Origin: Paucisalibacillus globulus
GTDB lineage: Bacteria; Bacillota; Bacilli; Bacillales; Amphibacillaceae
Assembly: GCF_900184735.1 (NCBI RefSeq)
Contig: NZ_LT855406.1
Location: 1-64,000 of the forward strand
DNA: 64,000 nt
Direction of reading: 5' to 3'
Shown: in pieces, positions 41,800 through 49,429 of the stretch
Numbering within the stretch: position 1 is the first letter of the stretch
How the letters are laid out: the number at the start of each line of letters is the position of its first letter
Notes under the pieces: model-generated
The model's input: the letters and a program-made list of their open reading frames with translations, nothing else
Database searches by the model: none
What the model was told of the DNA's origin: nothing
Translations under genes and position numbers: made by a program

Positions 41800-43281
41800 T
41801 TATTTATAAGTAGGGTTGTTTTTTATATTAATCCAATTCTCGGATCCTTCTAATTCACCTGCAAGTTGGAACAAAAGGTCCTCTCTTCCTCGTCTTGCCA
41901 TTACTTGAACTCCACATGGAAGACCTTCTTTAGTCAAATGTATAGGAAGTGTCATAGCAGGTTGACCAGTTAAATTAGCAAGTTGGGTAAAAGGAGTCCT
42001 CATCAGACTCTTATTAGCCACTTCTTCAACAAATCCTGATTTTTTAAGAACTCCTCCTAATCTTAGACCGCCAACGACTCGAATTAGTGCCTTCTCGAAA
42101 TTTGTTTGGTCAAGCTCTCCTATTTTAGATGGAGGATATGCTGTTGTTGGTGTGATGTATAAATCATATTCATCATGGAAGGTTTCCATTTGAATGGCGA
42201 CCTCATCCCAGAATTTCAAGCTAGTTAAGAACTCTTCTGCCGTCACCGCTTTACCTAGTAATCTTAGAATCCAAGTTGTTGGTTCCACATCCTTGAAGGT
42301 AACTTTTCTACCAACTACACCCTCAAGTTCCCGTAATGTTGAACCAACCTCAGCAAAATACATCATCATATAACTTTCTGCTAATCGTTTGCCGTCAACT
42401 GGGGCCTCTTTTTCTTCCACAGAATGCCCCATGCTTTCAAGTAACTTTACTGTTTTATGAACTGCTTGTTTGCATTCGTCATCTACCGAAGTGCCTAACG
42501 GAGATTGGGTAGTAAATGCAATTCTTAATGGTCGAGTAATAGGAGTCTCTATTACTCTTAAGTAGGAACCATCGAATGCTGGTGCAATGAAGGCATTAGC
42601 ACGGTCATATTGGTATTGATCTAACATAGCAGCACTATCCCGAACCGTACGACTTAAAATATGATCAACAGAAGCCCCCTGCCAACCACGTCCCCTAACA
42701 GGACCAACAGGTGTCCGACCGCGGGTTGGTTTTATGCCGAATAATCCACAAAAAGCACCTGGAATTCGAATTGATCCACCACCATCATTGGCACCAGCAA
42801 AAGGAACCATTCCTGAAGCAACAGCCGCCGCAGAACCTCCACTAGAACCACCAGGTGTGTATTCCGTATTCCAAGGATTACGAGTTGGCCCATACAATGC
42901 TGGCTCCGTAATTCCCATCAATGCAAATTCTGGAACATTAGTTATGCCAATAATGGATACCCCTGTGTTCTTTATTTGCCGAACGAATTCACTATCATGA
43001 TTGGCTTTATATTCAGCAAGTGCTTTTGAACCAGCAGACATTGGATGACCTTTTGTTTCTTGAGAGATGTTCTTTATTAATGTTGGAACACCAGCAAAAA
43101 TTCCGGTTGAATTTCTGCTATCCTTAAAATCATAGATCTTATGTATTACCGCATTTAGAGCTGGATTCTTCTTCTCAATTTCTTGTACGGCCATTTCTAA
43201 AACTTCTTCAGGATTTACTTCTTTCTTTTGTATTAACTCAGCCAAGCCTAGACCATCATATTGCTTGTAATCAAAAACCAA
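41800..43281 (-). CDS. amidase (amidase-signature family)
   Basis: A 493-residue amidase-signature enzyme with the Ser-cisSer-Lys triad context: the Lys lies in GVPTLIKNISQE near residue 70, and the Ser-rich loop is GGSSGGSAAAVASGMVPFAG near residue 145, followed by GGSIRIPGAFCGLFGIKPTRGR. Members hydrolyse diverse amides, including peptide amides and nylon-oligomer-like substrates; the real substrate is unknown. No signal peptide. It starts at ATG 43281 after GGGGGC and is a single gene. Confidence 0.9.
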   Translation of the reverse strand: MVFDYKQYDGLGLAELIQKKEVNPEEVLEMAVQEIEKKNPALNAVIHKIYDFKDSRNSTGIFAGVPTLIKNISQETKGHPMSAGSKALAEYKANHDSEFVRQIKNTGVSIIGITNVPEFALMGITEPALYGPTRNPWNTEYTPGGSSGGSAAAVASGMVPFAGANDGGGSIRIPGAFCGLFGIKPTRGRTPVGPVRGRGWQGASVDHILSRTVRDSAAMLDQYQYDRANAFIAPAFDGSYLRVIETPITRPLRIAFTTQSPLGTSVDDECKQAVHKTVKLLESMGHSVEEKEAPVDGKRLAESYMMMYFAEVGSTLRELEGVVGRKVTFKDVEPTTWILRLLGKAVTAEEFLTSLKFWDEVAIQMETFHDEYDLYITPTTAYPPSKIGELDQTNFEKALIRVVGGLRLGGVLKKSGFVEEVANKSLMRTPFTQLANLTGQPAMTLPIHLTKEGLPCGVQVMARRGREDLLFQLAGELEGSENWINIKNNPTYK

Positions 43282-43432
43282 TTAATTTGCCCCCTACCTC
43301 GATAAAAATTTAGTTAAAATTCAAAAAACTTTTCATCTTATTTTAGCACAACTGAAGTCTGTAAATGACAAGGAATCCCTAAATGGTTTGGTTTAGAGTA
43401 CAATAATTAGATTAATAGCGTCAAAATAAAAA

Positions 43433-43473
43433 AGGATCCTCTCCATAAATAATTAAATTATGAGGAGGATCCT
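43433..43473 (-). terminator. intrinsic terminator after methyltransferase gene
   Basis: Stem AGGATCCTC (43433-43441) with GAGGATCCT (43465-43473) plus a short inner CAT/ATG pairing. A U-run follows leftward; 12 bases past the stop. Confidence 0.75.
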
Positions 43474-43484
43474 GAATTACAGCA

Positions 43485-44399
43485 TTATTTCTTCACTGCA
43501 TGGATAAAGTTAATGGTTTCGAATGCAGATAAATAATCCGTTCTATTTCTAAAATATTGCTTATCAATTACCGTTGGTGATAAATGTTCAAAAATTAATA
43601 AACCTGATTTTTCTAGCATATACTCAAGTTCATTGTATGCAAAACTTGATTTCATTGGTTCTCCACTTGCTAAAGCCATTTTCACCATATTCTCTACTCG
43701 ATTAGACAGACCTTTTACTTCAAAGAGAGTTTCATCTGCATAATCAAAAACAATAGAACTTCCCGATGGAACATTAGCAAGTATATGGTTTATCAAGCTT
43801 GCATTTTCCTCTTTAGTTAAATAATACGAAACACCCAAAAGGCTGAAGAACGTTTTTTTGTTCTCATTAAACCCATTATTTATTAGAGTTTGAATGGACT
43901 CTCTTGTGAAATCCATTGGTACGAGTTTTAAATTATTTGGAATTTTTAAGCCTGCATTATTCAATCTTTCTATTTTGGATTTCTGTGTAGTCGGATGGTC
44001 CAGTTCAAATACCTCTAATTTATTCTCTAGCTCAGGATGTCTAAAGCAAAAAGTGTCCAATCCAGCTCCTAAAATGACATATTGCTCTACTCCTAACACC
44101 AATTCATTAAGCAAGACATTTTCACAATAGGCTGCACGGGAAAGCGGTGTGGGTGAGAGTTGCACCTGTGTAATCCACTTCAATATTTCTTCTGGATCGT
44201 CCTTAAACTTTTCTGCGATATCTTGGTTGAAGAATGGTACACCATTAATCATATTCACCTTGATTTCTGAAAACTCTTCTTGCGAAAGGAGATCTATTGC
44301 AAGATAATCATCAAAGATTTTTGGAACATCATTCTGACTGTGATAAGCACGAGAAAAAGCCGAAACCAAAGCGGTCATACTGGATTCATTTTGCTTCAC
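43485..44399 (-). CDS. class I SAM-dependent methyltransferase (LCM/PPM1-like)
   Basis: The 304-residue protein belongs to the leucine-carboxyl-methyltransferase-type family: YVILGAGLDTFCFRHPELE is the SAM-binding loop (residues near 115-133), FELDHPTTQKSKIERL follows, then LVPMDFTRESI and FFSLLGVSYYLTKEE. Bacterial members methylate small acids or polyketide intermediates; the substrate is unknown. GTG 44399, seven bases after GGAGGG, is the better start (four or so codons after an ATG). It lies directly behind a strong promoter and a terminator-like hairpin, so its expression is probably attenuated. Confidence 0.83.
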   Translation of the reverse strand: MKQNESSMTALVSAFSRAYHSQNDVPKIFDDYLAIDLLSQEEFSEIKVNMINGVPFFNQDIAEKFKDDPEEILKWITQVQLSPTPLSRAAYCENVLLNELVLGVEQYVILGAGLDTFCFRHPELENKLEVFELDHPTTQKSKIERLNNAGLKIPNNLKLVPMDFTRESIQTLINNGFNENKKTFFSLLGVSYYLTKEENASLINHILANVPSGSSIVFDYADETLFEVKGLSNRVENMVKMALASGEPMKSSFAYNELEYMLEKSGLLIFEHLSPTVIDKQYFRNRTDYLSAFETINFIHAVKK

Positions 44400-44416
44400 A
44401 TCAATACCCTCCAAAT

Positions 44417-44455
44417 AAAAAAATAGGATTCCCCTGGCCAGGAGAATCCTATTTT
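44417..44455 (-). terminator. terminator-like hairpin just upstream of methyltransferase ribosome site
   Basis: Arms AAAATAGGATTC (44420-44431) and GAATCCTATTTT (44444-44455) pair over 12 bases with inner CCT/AGG, and the leftward transcript ends in seven U residues (44417-44423) just before GGAGGG. It is a textbook intrinsic terminator between promoter and coding region, consistent with an attenuator or a short independent RNA. Confidence 0.75.
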
Positions 44456-44478
44456 ACACCGAACTTAAATATTTGTAA

Positions 44479-44507
44479 ATTATAGCATATTTAGATTTTT
44501 TTGTCAA
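44479..44507 (-). promoter_or_regulatory. near-consensus sigma-A promoter upstream of methyltransferase
   Basis: On the minus strand TTGACA (44502-44507) and TATAAT (44479-44484) are spaced by exactly 17 bases. A transcript would begin near 44472 and reach the hairpin after about 17 bases. The promoter is among the strongest-looking in the window. Confidence 0.85.
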
Positions 44508-44607
44508 ATATTTTACTTCTTGGTTACCTCTTTAATTACAGTTCATACTTCCAATTTAATTACATGTTTTTTTTGATAGTAAAACTTACTGTTGAAGTTA
44601 TTTGATA

Positions 44608-45165
44608 CTAACTTTTAGCTATTTTCCAAGTATCCCTTGTCAACTTCATATTAATAGAATCAATCCATTCCCCTTCATATTCCAAATCATTTTCATCAAC
44701 ACTATCAAATTCAAATCCAACTTTTTCATAAACTGTCTTCGCTCGTGGATTAAATGCAAATACACTTAAGGTCAGTTGTTCTAAATCAGTATGTGTAAAA
44801 AGATAATCTACCGTTAGCTGAGTAGCCTCTGTTCCCAAACCACGATTTCTTCCTCCTGGTCCGATTAAAATTCTAAAGTTCATGCTACTCTTCTTTTCTT
44901 CATATAAATTGGCCACGACTTCCCCTACTAATCTGTTCGTTGCTTTATCAACAATAGCAAGGTCTAAACGATCCGATTGCTCGTTTCTAGTATTATACCA
45001 ATCCCACACTTCTTCCCGATTATAGCCAGGGGTACTTCCCGTTAATTTAATAATCTCTGGGTCTTGTAAACACTCTTCTAAACTAGGAAAATCTTCTTCT
45101 ATTTTAAAGGGTCTCAAAATGATTTTTTCGCCAAGAATAGTAGGTTTTTTTCTCAAGTTAATCAT
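44608..45165 (-). CDS. GNAT (RimJ/RimL-type) N-acetyltransferase
   Basis: The 185-residue protein is a RimJ/RimL-like GNAT: GEKIILRPFKIEEDFPSLEE near the start, LVGEVVANLYEEKKSSMNFRI and the acetyl-CoA loop GPGGRNRGLGTEATQLTVDYLF near residues 105-126 (shown in part), then FNPRAKTVYEKVGFE. It may acetylate a protein N-terminus or a small amine. It starts at ATG 45165 with a GGGGGAG site. Next to glutaredoxin-like gene but in a different functional class. Confidence 0.85.
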   Translation of the reverse strand: MINLRKKPTILGEKIILRPFKIEEDFPSLEECLQDPEIIKLTGSTPGYNREEVWDWYNTRNEQSDRLDLAIVDKATNRLVGEVVANLYEEKKSSMNFRILIGPGGRNRGLGTEATQLTVDYLFTHTDLEQLTLSVFAFNPRAKTVYEKVGFEFDSVDENDLEYEGEWIDSINMKLTRDTWKIAKS

Positions 45166-45192
45166 TCCATTCTCCCCCCATTGCCAGAACGA

Positions 45193-45444
45193 TTACGCCC
45201 TAGCTTCATTTATTGCCTTCAATAGTTTTTCAGGATCAAAACCCGATATCCACTTTCCATTTACTTCTGTTTGTGGAACGGATAATTTTCTAGTCTTACC
45301 TATGAGTTTTAATAAAACCAATGGGTTCATATCTACATTTACTTCGTTATAAGATATGTCAAAGGTGTCCAAAAACTGCTTTACCATTCCACAAACTGGA
45401 CAAAGCGTGGATGTATAGACTGTTATGTATGGATTCATATTCAT
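45193..45444 (-). CDS. glutaredoxin-like protein
   Basis: An 83-residue thioredoxin-fold protein with the active-site CPVC at residues 15-18 (TSTLCPVCGMVKQFL) and cis-Pro in SVPQTEVNGKWISGF. It resembles glutaredoxin-like NrdH/YruB-type thiol reductases. It starts at ATG after a TGAGGTAAT ribosome site. It is the first of a block of sulfur and redox genes on the minus strand, which suggests work on protein or low-molecular-weight thiols. Confidence 0.85.
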   Translation of the reverse strand: MNMNPYITVYTSTLCPVCGMVKQFLDTFDISYNEVNVDMNPLVLLKLIGKTRKLSVPQTEVNGKWISGFDPEKLLKAINEARA

Positions 45445-45573
45445 TACCTCAGGTCATTTTCTGTTTTATACATTGTACTGTGTTATTATTGTATCAAAAT
45501 GGTTCTTTTCTCGATATATCTTTTAACTAAAAAAAGAAAAGGACGGGTTCCTGTCCGCCCTTTCCTGAAGTTT

Positions 45574-45969
45574 CTACTTACTCTTATTAATACATGTTAT
45601 TAGTCTTTCTTCTATATCTGAGGCAACATTCTGTAAGGAATCATCTTCTACCATTTGAATTAAAGCACTTGGCTTTGGCATCCCAATCTTTGTAATTCCA
45701 TTGCTATCCTCATATACTACAATTTTGCAAGGTAAGAAATAACCAATTAGTTGATTGGCTGATAAGACATTTTGTGCTTCTAGAGGATTGCAGACCTCTA
45801 GTATGGTAAATGGTTTTTCTAATTCAAAACCTTTACTTTCCAATGTTTCTTTTACATTAAACTGCCACTGTACACCGAATTTTTCTTCTTTTAGGTTTGC
45901 TTCTAATGATTGTATAGCTTCATCTATTGACTTTGACGTCTCAACCGTATAGTGAAACATGTTTTCCAA
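45574..45969 (-). CDS. DUF302 domain protein
   Basis: The 131-residue protein has the DUF302 pattern: FHYTVETSKSIDEAIQSLEANLK at the start (shown in part), FGVQWQFNVKETLESKG, FTILEVCNPLEA and LPCKIVVYEDSNGITKIGMPKP. DUF302 proteins often accompany rhodanese and sulfur genes; they have been linked with sulfur or redox stress but the biochemistry is not settled. ATG 45969 after AAGGAG. It is 19 bases from the next rhodanese gene's stop and likely co-transcribed. Confidence 0.85.
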   Translation of the reverse strand: MENMFHYTVETSKSIDEAIQSLEANLKEEKFGVQWQFNVKETLESKGFELEKPFTILEVCNPLEAQNVLSANQLIGYFLPCKIVVYEDSNGITKIGMPKPSALIQMVEDDSLQNVASDIEERLITCINKSK

Positions 45970-45988
45970 CTCCTTAGAGCTACAGTAT

Positions 45989-46288
45989 TCATTCGGTTTT
46001 ATCGTTCCAGTTATTCATACCACCAATCATATCTTCCACCTTATATCCTAATGCTTCTAGGATACCACAAGCAGCCTTACTTCTATTACCAGATTGGCAA
46101 GTGATGATATAACGTATATCCTTATTCAATTCATTCTTTCGTATTGCAAGTTGACCTAAAGGGATATGCTTCGCACCAGGAATTTTACCAGTGGCTACTT
46201 CACTACTTTCTCGAACATCAATCACGGTTACTTCTTCCCCGTTCTGAATGCGTTTAGCGACTTCTTCAGGTGTTACTTGTACTGCCAT
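45989..46288 (-). CDS. single-domain rhodanese-like protein
   Basis: A 99-residue rhodanese with the active loop CQSGNRS (Cys near residue 64), VTVIDVRESSEVATGKIPGAKHIPLG at the N-terminus (shown in part) and the C-terminal GGMNNW. It should carry a persulfide on the Cys and pass sulfur between thiol acceptors in the cytoplasm. It starts at ATG after AGGAAG and is one of three adjacent stand-alone rhodaneses, a striking redundancy near the CstR gene. Confidence 0.88.
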   Translation of the reverse strand: MAVQVTPEEVAKRIQNGEEVTVIDVRESSEVATGKIPGAKHIPLGQLAIRKNELNKDIRYIITCQSGNRSKAACGILEALGYKVEDMIGGMNNWNDKTE

Positions 46289-46303
46289 AATTTTCTTCCT
46301 TTC

Positions 46304-46663
46304 TTAAAACCACTCACTCATGCCGCCTTTAACATTGTATATCTTTTGGAATCCTTGTTTCTTTAGCATTTTTGCTGCACTTCTACTTCTCATTCCACTT
46401 TGACAAATGACAACGACTTCTTTGTCCTTATCTAGAGACTCCAATTTGTTAGGTAGATTGGAAAGCGGAATATTTTTAAATGGTTTACGGTGGTTTGCAT
46501 TATATTCACCAGGTGTTCGGACATCAACAAATTGTACATGGTTATCCTTGAATTTATCTTTAGCTTCTTGAACACTAATATTCGTGATACCTTTTACAGG
46601 CATAAATTTATTAACGAAAAATGCGATAACAATAATTAATAAAATCCATTCGATCATATTCAT
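46304..46663 (-). CDS. membrane-anchored rhodanese
   Basis: An N-terminal membrane helix (MIEWILLIIVIAFFVNKFM) is followed by a rhodanese domain with FVDVRTPGEYNANHRKPFK and the active loop CQSGMRSRS near residue 88, ending GGMSEW. The anchor places the sulfurtransferase at the inner face of the membrane. It may serve quinone-linked sulfide oxidation or thiosulfate transfer, but this is inferred. Start ATG 46663 after AAGGAGTAG. It is in the same block as the other rhodaneses. Confidence 0.86.
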   Translation of the reverse strand: MNMIEWILLIIVIAFFVNKFMPVKGITNISVQEAKDKFKDNHVQFVDVRTPGEYNANHRKPFKNIPLSNLPNKLESLDKDKEVVVICQSGMRSRSAAKMLKKQGFQKIYNVKGGMSEWF

Positions 46664-46695
46664 GTTAACTACTCCTTTTTATTTAATAGGAGAAT

Positions 46696-46992
46696 TTACT
46701 CCATTTCGCCTTCCCAATCCAGCATGCCGCCTAGCATGTTTGTAACATTGTATCCGTTTTGGATTAAGAATTGACATGCATTACCACTTCTACCGCCTGA
46801 GCGACATACCATATAATAATGCTCATTTTTATCTAGTTCGTCTAGTCGGTCTGGGATTTGACCTAATGGAATATGCTTTGCCCCTGGAATGATACCTGTT
46901 GCAACTTCTACATCTTCTCTTACGTCAACGATATTTAACTTTTCACCTGCAGTTAGTTTTTGTTCTAATTCCTTTGCTGTAATTTCTTTCAT
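46696..46992 (-). CDS. single-domain rhodanese-like protein
   Basis: A 98-residue rhodanese with NIVDVREDVEVATGIIPGAKHIPLG (shown in part) and active loop CRSGGRSGN, ending GGMLDWEGEME. ATG 46992 lies eight bases after GGAGG. Directly upstream (47015-47032) is a palindrome of CstR type, so this gene and the two rhodanese genes downstream of it, plus the DUF302 gene, are probably one CstR-controlled transcript. Confidence 0.87.
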   Translation of the reverse strand: MKEITAKELEQKLTAGEKLNIVDVREDVEVATGIIPGAKHIPLGQIPDRLDELDKNEHYYMVCRSGGRSGNACQFLIQNGYNVTNMLGGMLDWEGEME

Positions 46993-47014
46993 AATCATTA
47001 CCTCCAATTATTTT

Positions 47015-47032
47015 TATACCTATACGGGTATA
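47015..47032 (-). promoter_or_regulatory. CstR-type operator upstream of rhodanese genes
   Basis: TATACCTATACGGGTATA, an imperfect palindrome matching the ATACC(C)-N4-GGGTAT pattern that recurs at 47744-47759, 51653-51670 and 51775-51790. It lies 23 bases before the rhodanese start. Confidence 0.7.
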
Positions 47033-47089
47033 TATTTTTTCGAAAAAGAAAAGTTCATCAACTCTTCTTCACCATCTGAATTGCTGAAC

Positions 47090-47350
47090 TTATCTACTTT
47101 TTACTAATAGATTTACTGCTTCCTTCACTAGTTGCTCCGTACTTTCACCATTTGCAATATTATCCCGTACACATTGTTCTAAATTCATACTGACAATCAA
47201 ACCAATGGTACGGTCAATAGCACTTCGTGAAGCAGATAACTGAGTTATGACATCTTTACAATCTTGTTTTTTCTCAATCATACTTAAAACGCCTTTAATC
47301 TGTCCTTCAATTCGCTTTAGCCGATTGACAACCGATTTATCATATTCCAT
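47090..47350 (-). CDS. cstR: CstR persulfide-sensing repressor (CsoR family)
   Basis: An 86-residue all-helical CsoR-family repressor. It has two cysteines, Cys31 (KKQDCKDV) and Cys60 (LEQCVRD), at the very positions of S. aureus CstR, and an Asn replaces the copper-liganding His. This is the CstR signature: Cys31 and Cys60 form inter-subunit di- or trisulfides with sulfane sulfur, releasing DNA. It sits between rhodanese-like genes and is followed by a CstR-type palindrome cluster, so it very likely controls the whole sulfur island. ATG 47350 after AAGGAGCG. Confidence 0.9.
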   Translation of the reverse strand: MEYDKSVVNRLKRIEGQIKGVLSMIEKKQDCKDVITQLSASRSAIDRTIGLIVSMNLEQCVRDNIANGESTEQLVKEAVNLLVKSR

Positions 47351-47353
47351 TTA

Positions 47354-47704
47354 TTATCGCTCCTTATCTCTGCACGGGCAGTTGCTAATTTGATAACTTG
47401 CAACTTGATATCCCTTTGCTAATAAATATCTTACCCCTAAATTAAGCTCAAGGCGATCATTTGCAATCACATGGATGTGGTTCTTTGGGATTTCTTGAAT
47501 GAATCGTTTCAAATAGGCATAGGGAATACGTAAGTCACTTTGCTCTTGATTTACATCAATATTATAGTCCCTAATATCTAGTACAACAGTGCTTGTCTTA
47601 TCATGACCGGTTTTTTTACAAGGGATACCTCGTACAGGAAAATATCTTTTGTACACTATTATACATAAAAATGAACCAATCACTACACTCAGATAAGTAC
47701 TCAT
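47354..47704 (-). CDS. membrane-anchored rhodanese-like protein lacking the active Cys
   Basis: The 116-residue protein has an N-terminal membrane helix (SVVIGSFLCIIVYKRYF), then a rhodanese-like fold (VVLDIRDYNIDVN, ending with a Cys-rich tail SNCPCRDKER). Where active rhodaneses have C-x4-R, this one reads HVIANDRLELNLG, so no catalytic Cys is present. It may be a structural, sensor or docking partner. The start follows a GGGG ribosome site and lies 38 bases from a CstR-type operator. It precedes cstR by three bases and shares its transcript. Confidence 0.72.
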   Translation of the reverse strand: MSTYLSVVIGSFLCIIVYKRYFPVRGIPCKKTGHDKTSTVVLDIRDYNIDVNQEQSDLRIPYAYLKRFIQEIPKNHIHVIANDRLELNLGVRYLLAKGYQVASYQISNCPCRDKER

Positions 47705-47742
47705 ACCCCACCACCTATTATTTTAAGAAGATACACTCATAT

Positions 47743-47767
47743 TATACCCCTTTGGGTATATTGTCAA
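47743..47767 (-). promoter_or_regulatory. promoter with CstR-type operator
   Basis: On the minus strand TTGACA (47762-47767) is followed by a palindrome TATACCCAAAGGGGTATA (47743-47760) and a TAATAT or TATAAT box overlapping it. The operator therefore lies in the spacer and -10 region of the promoter for the 116-residue protein and cstR, which fits autorepression. Confidence 0.75.
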
Positions 47768-47845
47768 GTTACGTTTATCAAAGTTTCTAATTAGTTGTTG
47801 CTATATAATAGATTTGCATTTTGAACCTCAGGAGAACTGTATGGA

Positions 47846-48625
47846 TTACAATAAAATATCAAACCATATCTTAATAGCCGTACCTGCTATCATAATGGCT
47901 AAAATCACTTGTAAAATTCTTGTATTCATTTTCTTACCAGCTTTTGCTCCGAGTGGTGCTGCTATTAAGCTTGCTACAATCATAATTAGTGCTGGCCAAT
48001 AATCAACTTGACCCGTTACAAGTTTACCCACACTCCCACCAACTGAGGAAATAAAGGTTACCGCTAAGCTTGTTGCAATTGTCATACGGGTTGGTATGTG
48101 AAGAACTGTTAGCATGATTGGTACAAGTAAAAATCCTCCAGCTGCACCAACAATACCTGATCCGACACCAACTATTAAAGCTAATATTACTGCCAGTGGC
48201 TTATTAAAAGTCACTTCAATTAATGGCATATCATCCACTTGTTTTTTGGGGACAAACATCATAACAGCAGCAATCACAGCAAGAATACCATACACGACAT
48301 TCACAGCCTGTTCCGATAAGAAACTAGATCCATAACTACCAATTAAGCTACCAATTAGGATTGCTCCACCCATATAAATAATAAGTTGTCTGTTTAGGTA
48401 TCCACCTTTACGATAAGCCCATACTCCAGCAATGGAAGCAAACAGTACTTGTACAGCACTTATTCCCGATACTTCATGGGCAGAAAAGGCTACTAGACCA
48501 AATAGAGGTGGAATATATAATAGCATTGGATATTTAATAATCGATCCACCGACACCTAACATTCCGGATAAATAGGAACCAATAAATCCTATTGCAAATA
48601 TGACGATGATAAATGATAAATCCAT
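47846..48625 (-). CDS. yrkJ: TauE/SafE-type sulfite/organosulfonate exporter (YrkJ-like)
   Basis: The 259-residue protein has seven to eight membrane helices with the TauE/SafE family features: GSYLSGMLGVGGSIIKYPMLL near the N-terminus and VGVGSGIVGAAGGFLLVPIML in the second half. These exporters move sulfite, thiosulfate or sulfoacetate outward. The setting next to CstR, rhodaneses and TusA points to export of sulfur-oxidation products. ATG 48625 after AAAGAAGG. The next gene upstream is a TusA-like protein, and the pair corresponds to yrkJ-yrkI of B. subtilis. Confidence 0.88.
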   Translation of the reverse strand: MDLSFIIVIFAIGFIGSYLSGMLGVGGSIIKYPMLLYIPPLFGLVAFSAHEVSGISAVQVLFASIAGVWAYRKGGYLNRQLIIYMGGAILIGSLIGSYGSSFLSEQAVNVVYGILAVIAAVMMFVPKKQVDDMPLIEVTFNKPLAVILALIVGVGSGIVGAAGGFLLVPIMLTVLHIPTRMTIATSLAVTFISSVGGSVGKLVTGQVDYWPALIMIVASLIAAPLGAKAGKKMNTRILQVILAIMIAGTAIKIWFDILL

Positions 48626-48653
48626 TAATAGACCTTCTTTCTAAAGTTAGAAA

Positions 48654-48677
48654 AGCGAGTAGATAATGCTACTCGCT
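48654..48677 (-). terminator. intrinsic terminator after tusA-like gene
   Basis: An 8-bp stem AGCGAGTA (48654-48661) with TACTCGCT (48670-48677), followed leftward by a short U-run. It lies 12 bases past the tusA stop. Confidence 0.75.
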
Positions 48678-48689
48678 ATTTAGTTTTCC

Positions 48690-48917
48690 TTATGCTTTTT
48701 GAATATAGAAGTATAGAACATCGTCTTCTGTTTTTTGTTCTAGTACGGTATGGCCGCCTGATTTCGCCCATGCTGGGATATCATTTATTGCGCCTTTGTC
48801 GGTAACAAGTACCTCTAATACTTCACCAGAATTAATCGTGTCCATTGATTTTTTAGTTTTAACGATTGGCATTGGACATGCTAGTCCTTTTGCATCTAAT
48901 GTTTTTGTAATGTTCAT
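48690..48917 (-). CDS. yrkI: TusA-family sulfur carrier (YrkI-like)
   Basis: The 75-residue protein has the TusA core with CPMPIVKTKKSMDTI near residue 14; the Cys in CPMP is the sulfur carrier. TusA-type proteins accept sulfur from rhodaneses and pass it on. It starts at ATG 48917 after AAGGAGCG. The nearest upstream element is repeat copy C, and no CstR-type site was seen directly before it. B. subtilis YrkI is homologous in size. Confidence 0.88.
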   Translation of the reverse strand: MNITKTLDAKGLACPMPIVKTKKSMDTINSGEVLEVLVTDKGAINDIPAWAKSGGHTVLEQKTEDDVLYFYIQKA

Positions 48918-48972
48918 GCTGAACGCTCCTTTTTGTTTTGGCTGTATACTCTATGATTGATATTTACATACT

Positions 48973-49393
48973 TGATAGAAACTGTGTGGTAACCACTGTC
49001 AGTTAATGAGGGTAGTATTAATATACCGCTCCGGCAGAATACTCCGCTTTCCGCGGGCCCGGCCTCAGCCTCCTCGAGGAAAGTTCGCCTCTGCGGGGTC
49101 TTCGGACACGTGCTATTCCCGCAGGAGTCTCCGTATTCTGCCTGCGCTAGTTTAGGTTTCCTAATTCAAAATAACGAGTAGTTTTTTATATTGGTTTTAA
49201 GTGCCGTCATAATTAATCATTATATTCTAGCGAAGGAAATACACGGAGACTCCTGCGGGAGGATAGGCATCGGTGAGACCCCTAAAGAAGATAGCACGAG
49301 GAGGCTCACCAGCCGCCCGCGGAAAGCGGAGTATTCTGCCGAAGCGGTATTCTAACACTATTTTCTTAAGGGAATTACCGCACAGTTTTCTAT
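48973..49393. repeat. long GC-rich inverted-repeat element, copy C (chimeric)
   Basis: This copy is in the same orientation as B. Module 2 (49031-49142) is nearly identical to that of copy B. Module 1 starts normally (GGAAATACAC at 49235) but ends in GTATTCTGCC (49331-49340), the end of module 2; the usual outer arm with GTGTATTTCC is missing. It is thus a hybrid of the two modules, most simply explained by recombination or gene conversion. Flanking GATAGAAACTGTGTGGTAA (48973) and an inverted partner near 49375 are present. Confidence 0.85.
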
Positions 49394-49429
49394 CCACTAT
49401 TTGTTACGTTATTTCTAATATGAAATCTA

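Noticed and set aside
44417-44507. Known riboswitch or T-box ahead of the methyltransferase
   Set aside because: The leader between promoter and terminator is only about 17 bases, too short for the aptamer domains I know.
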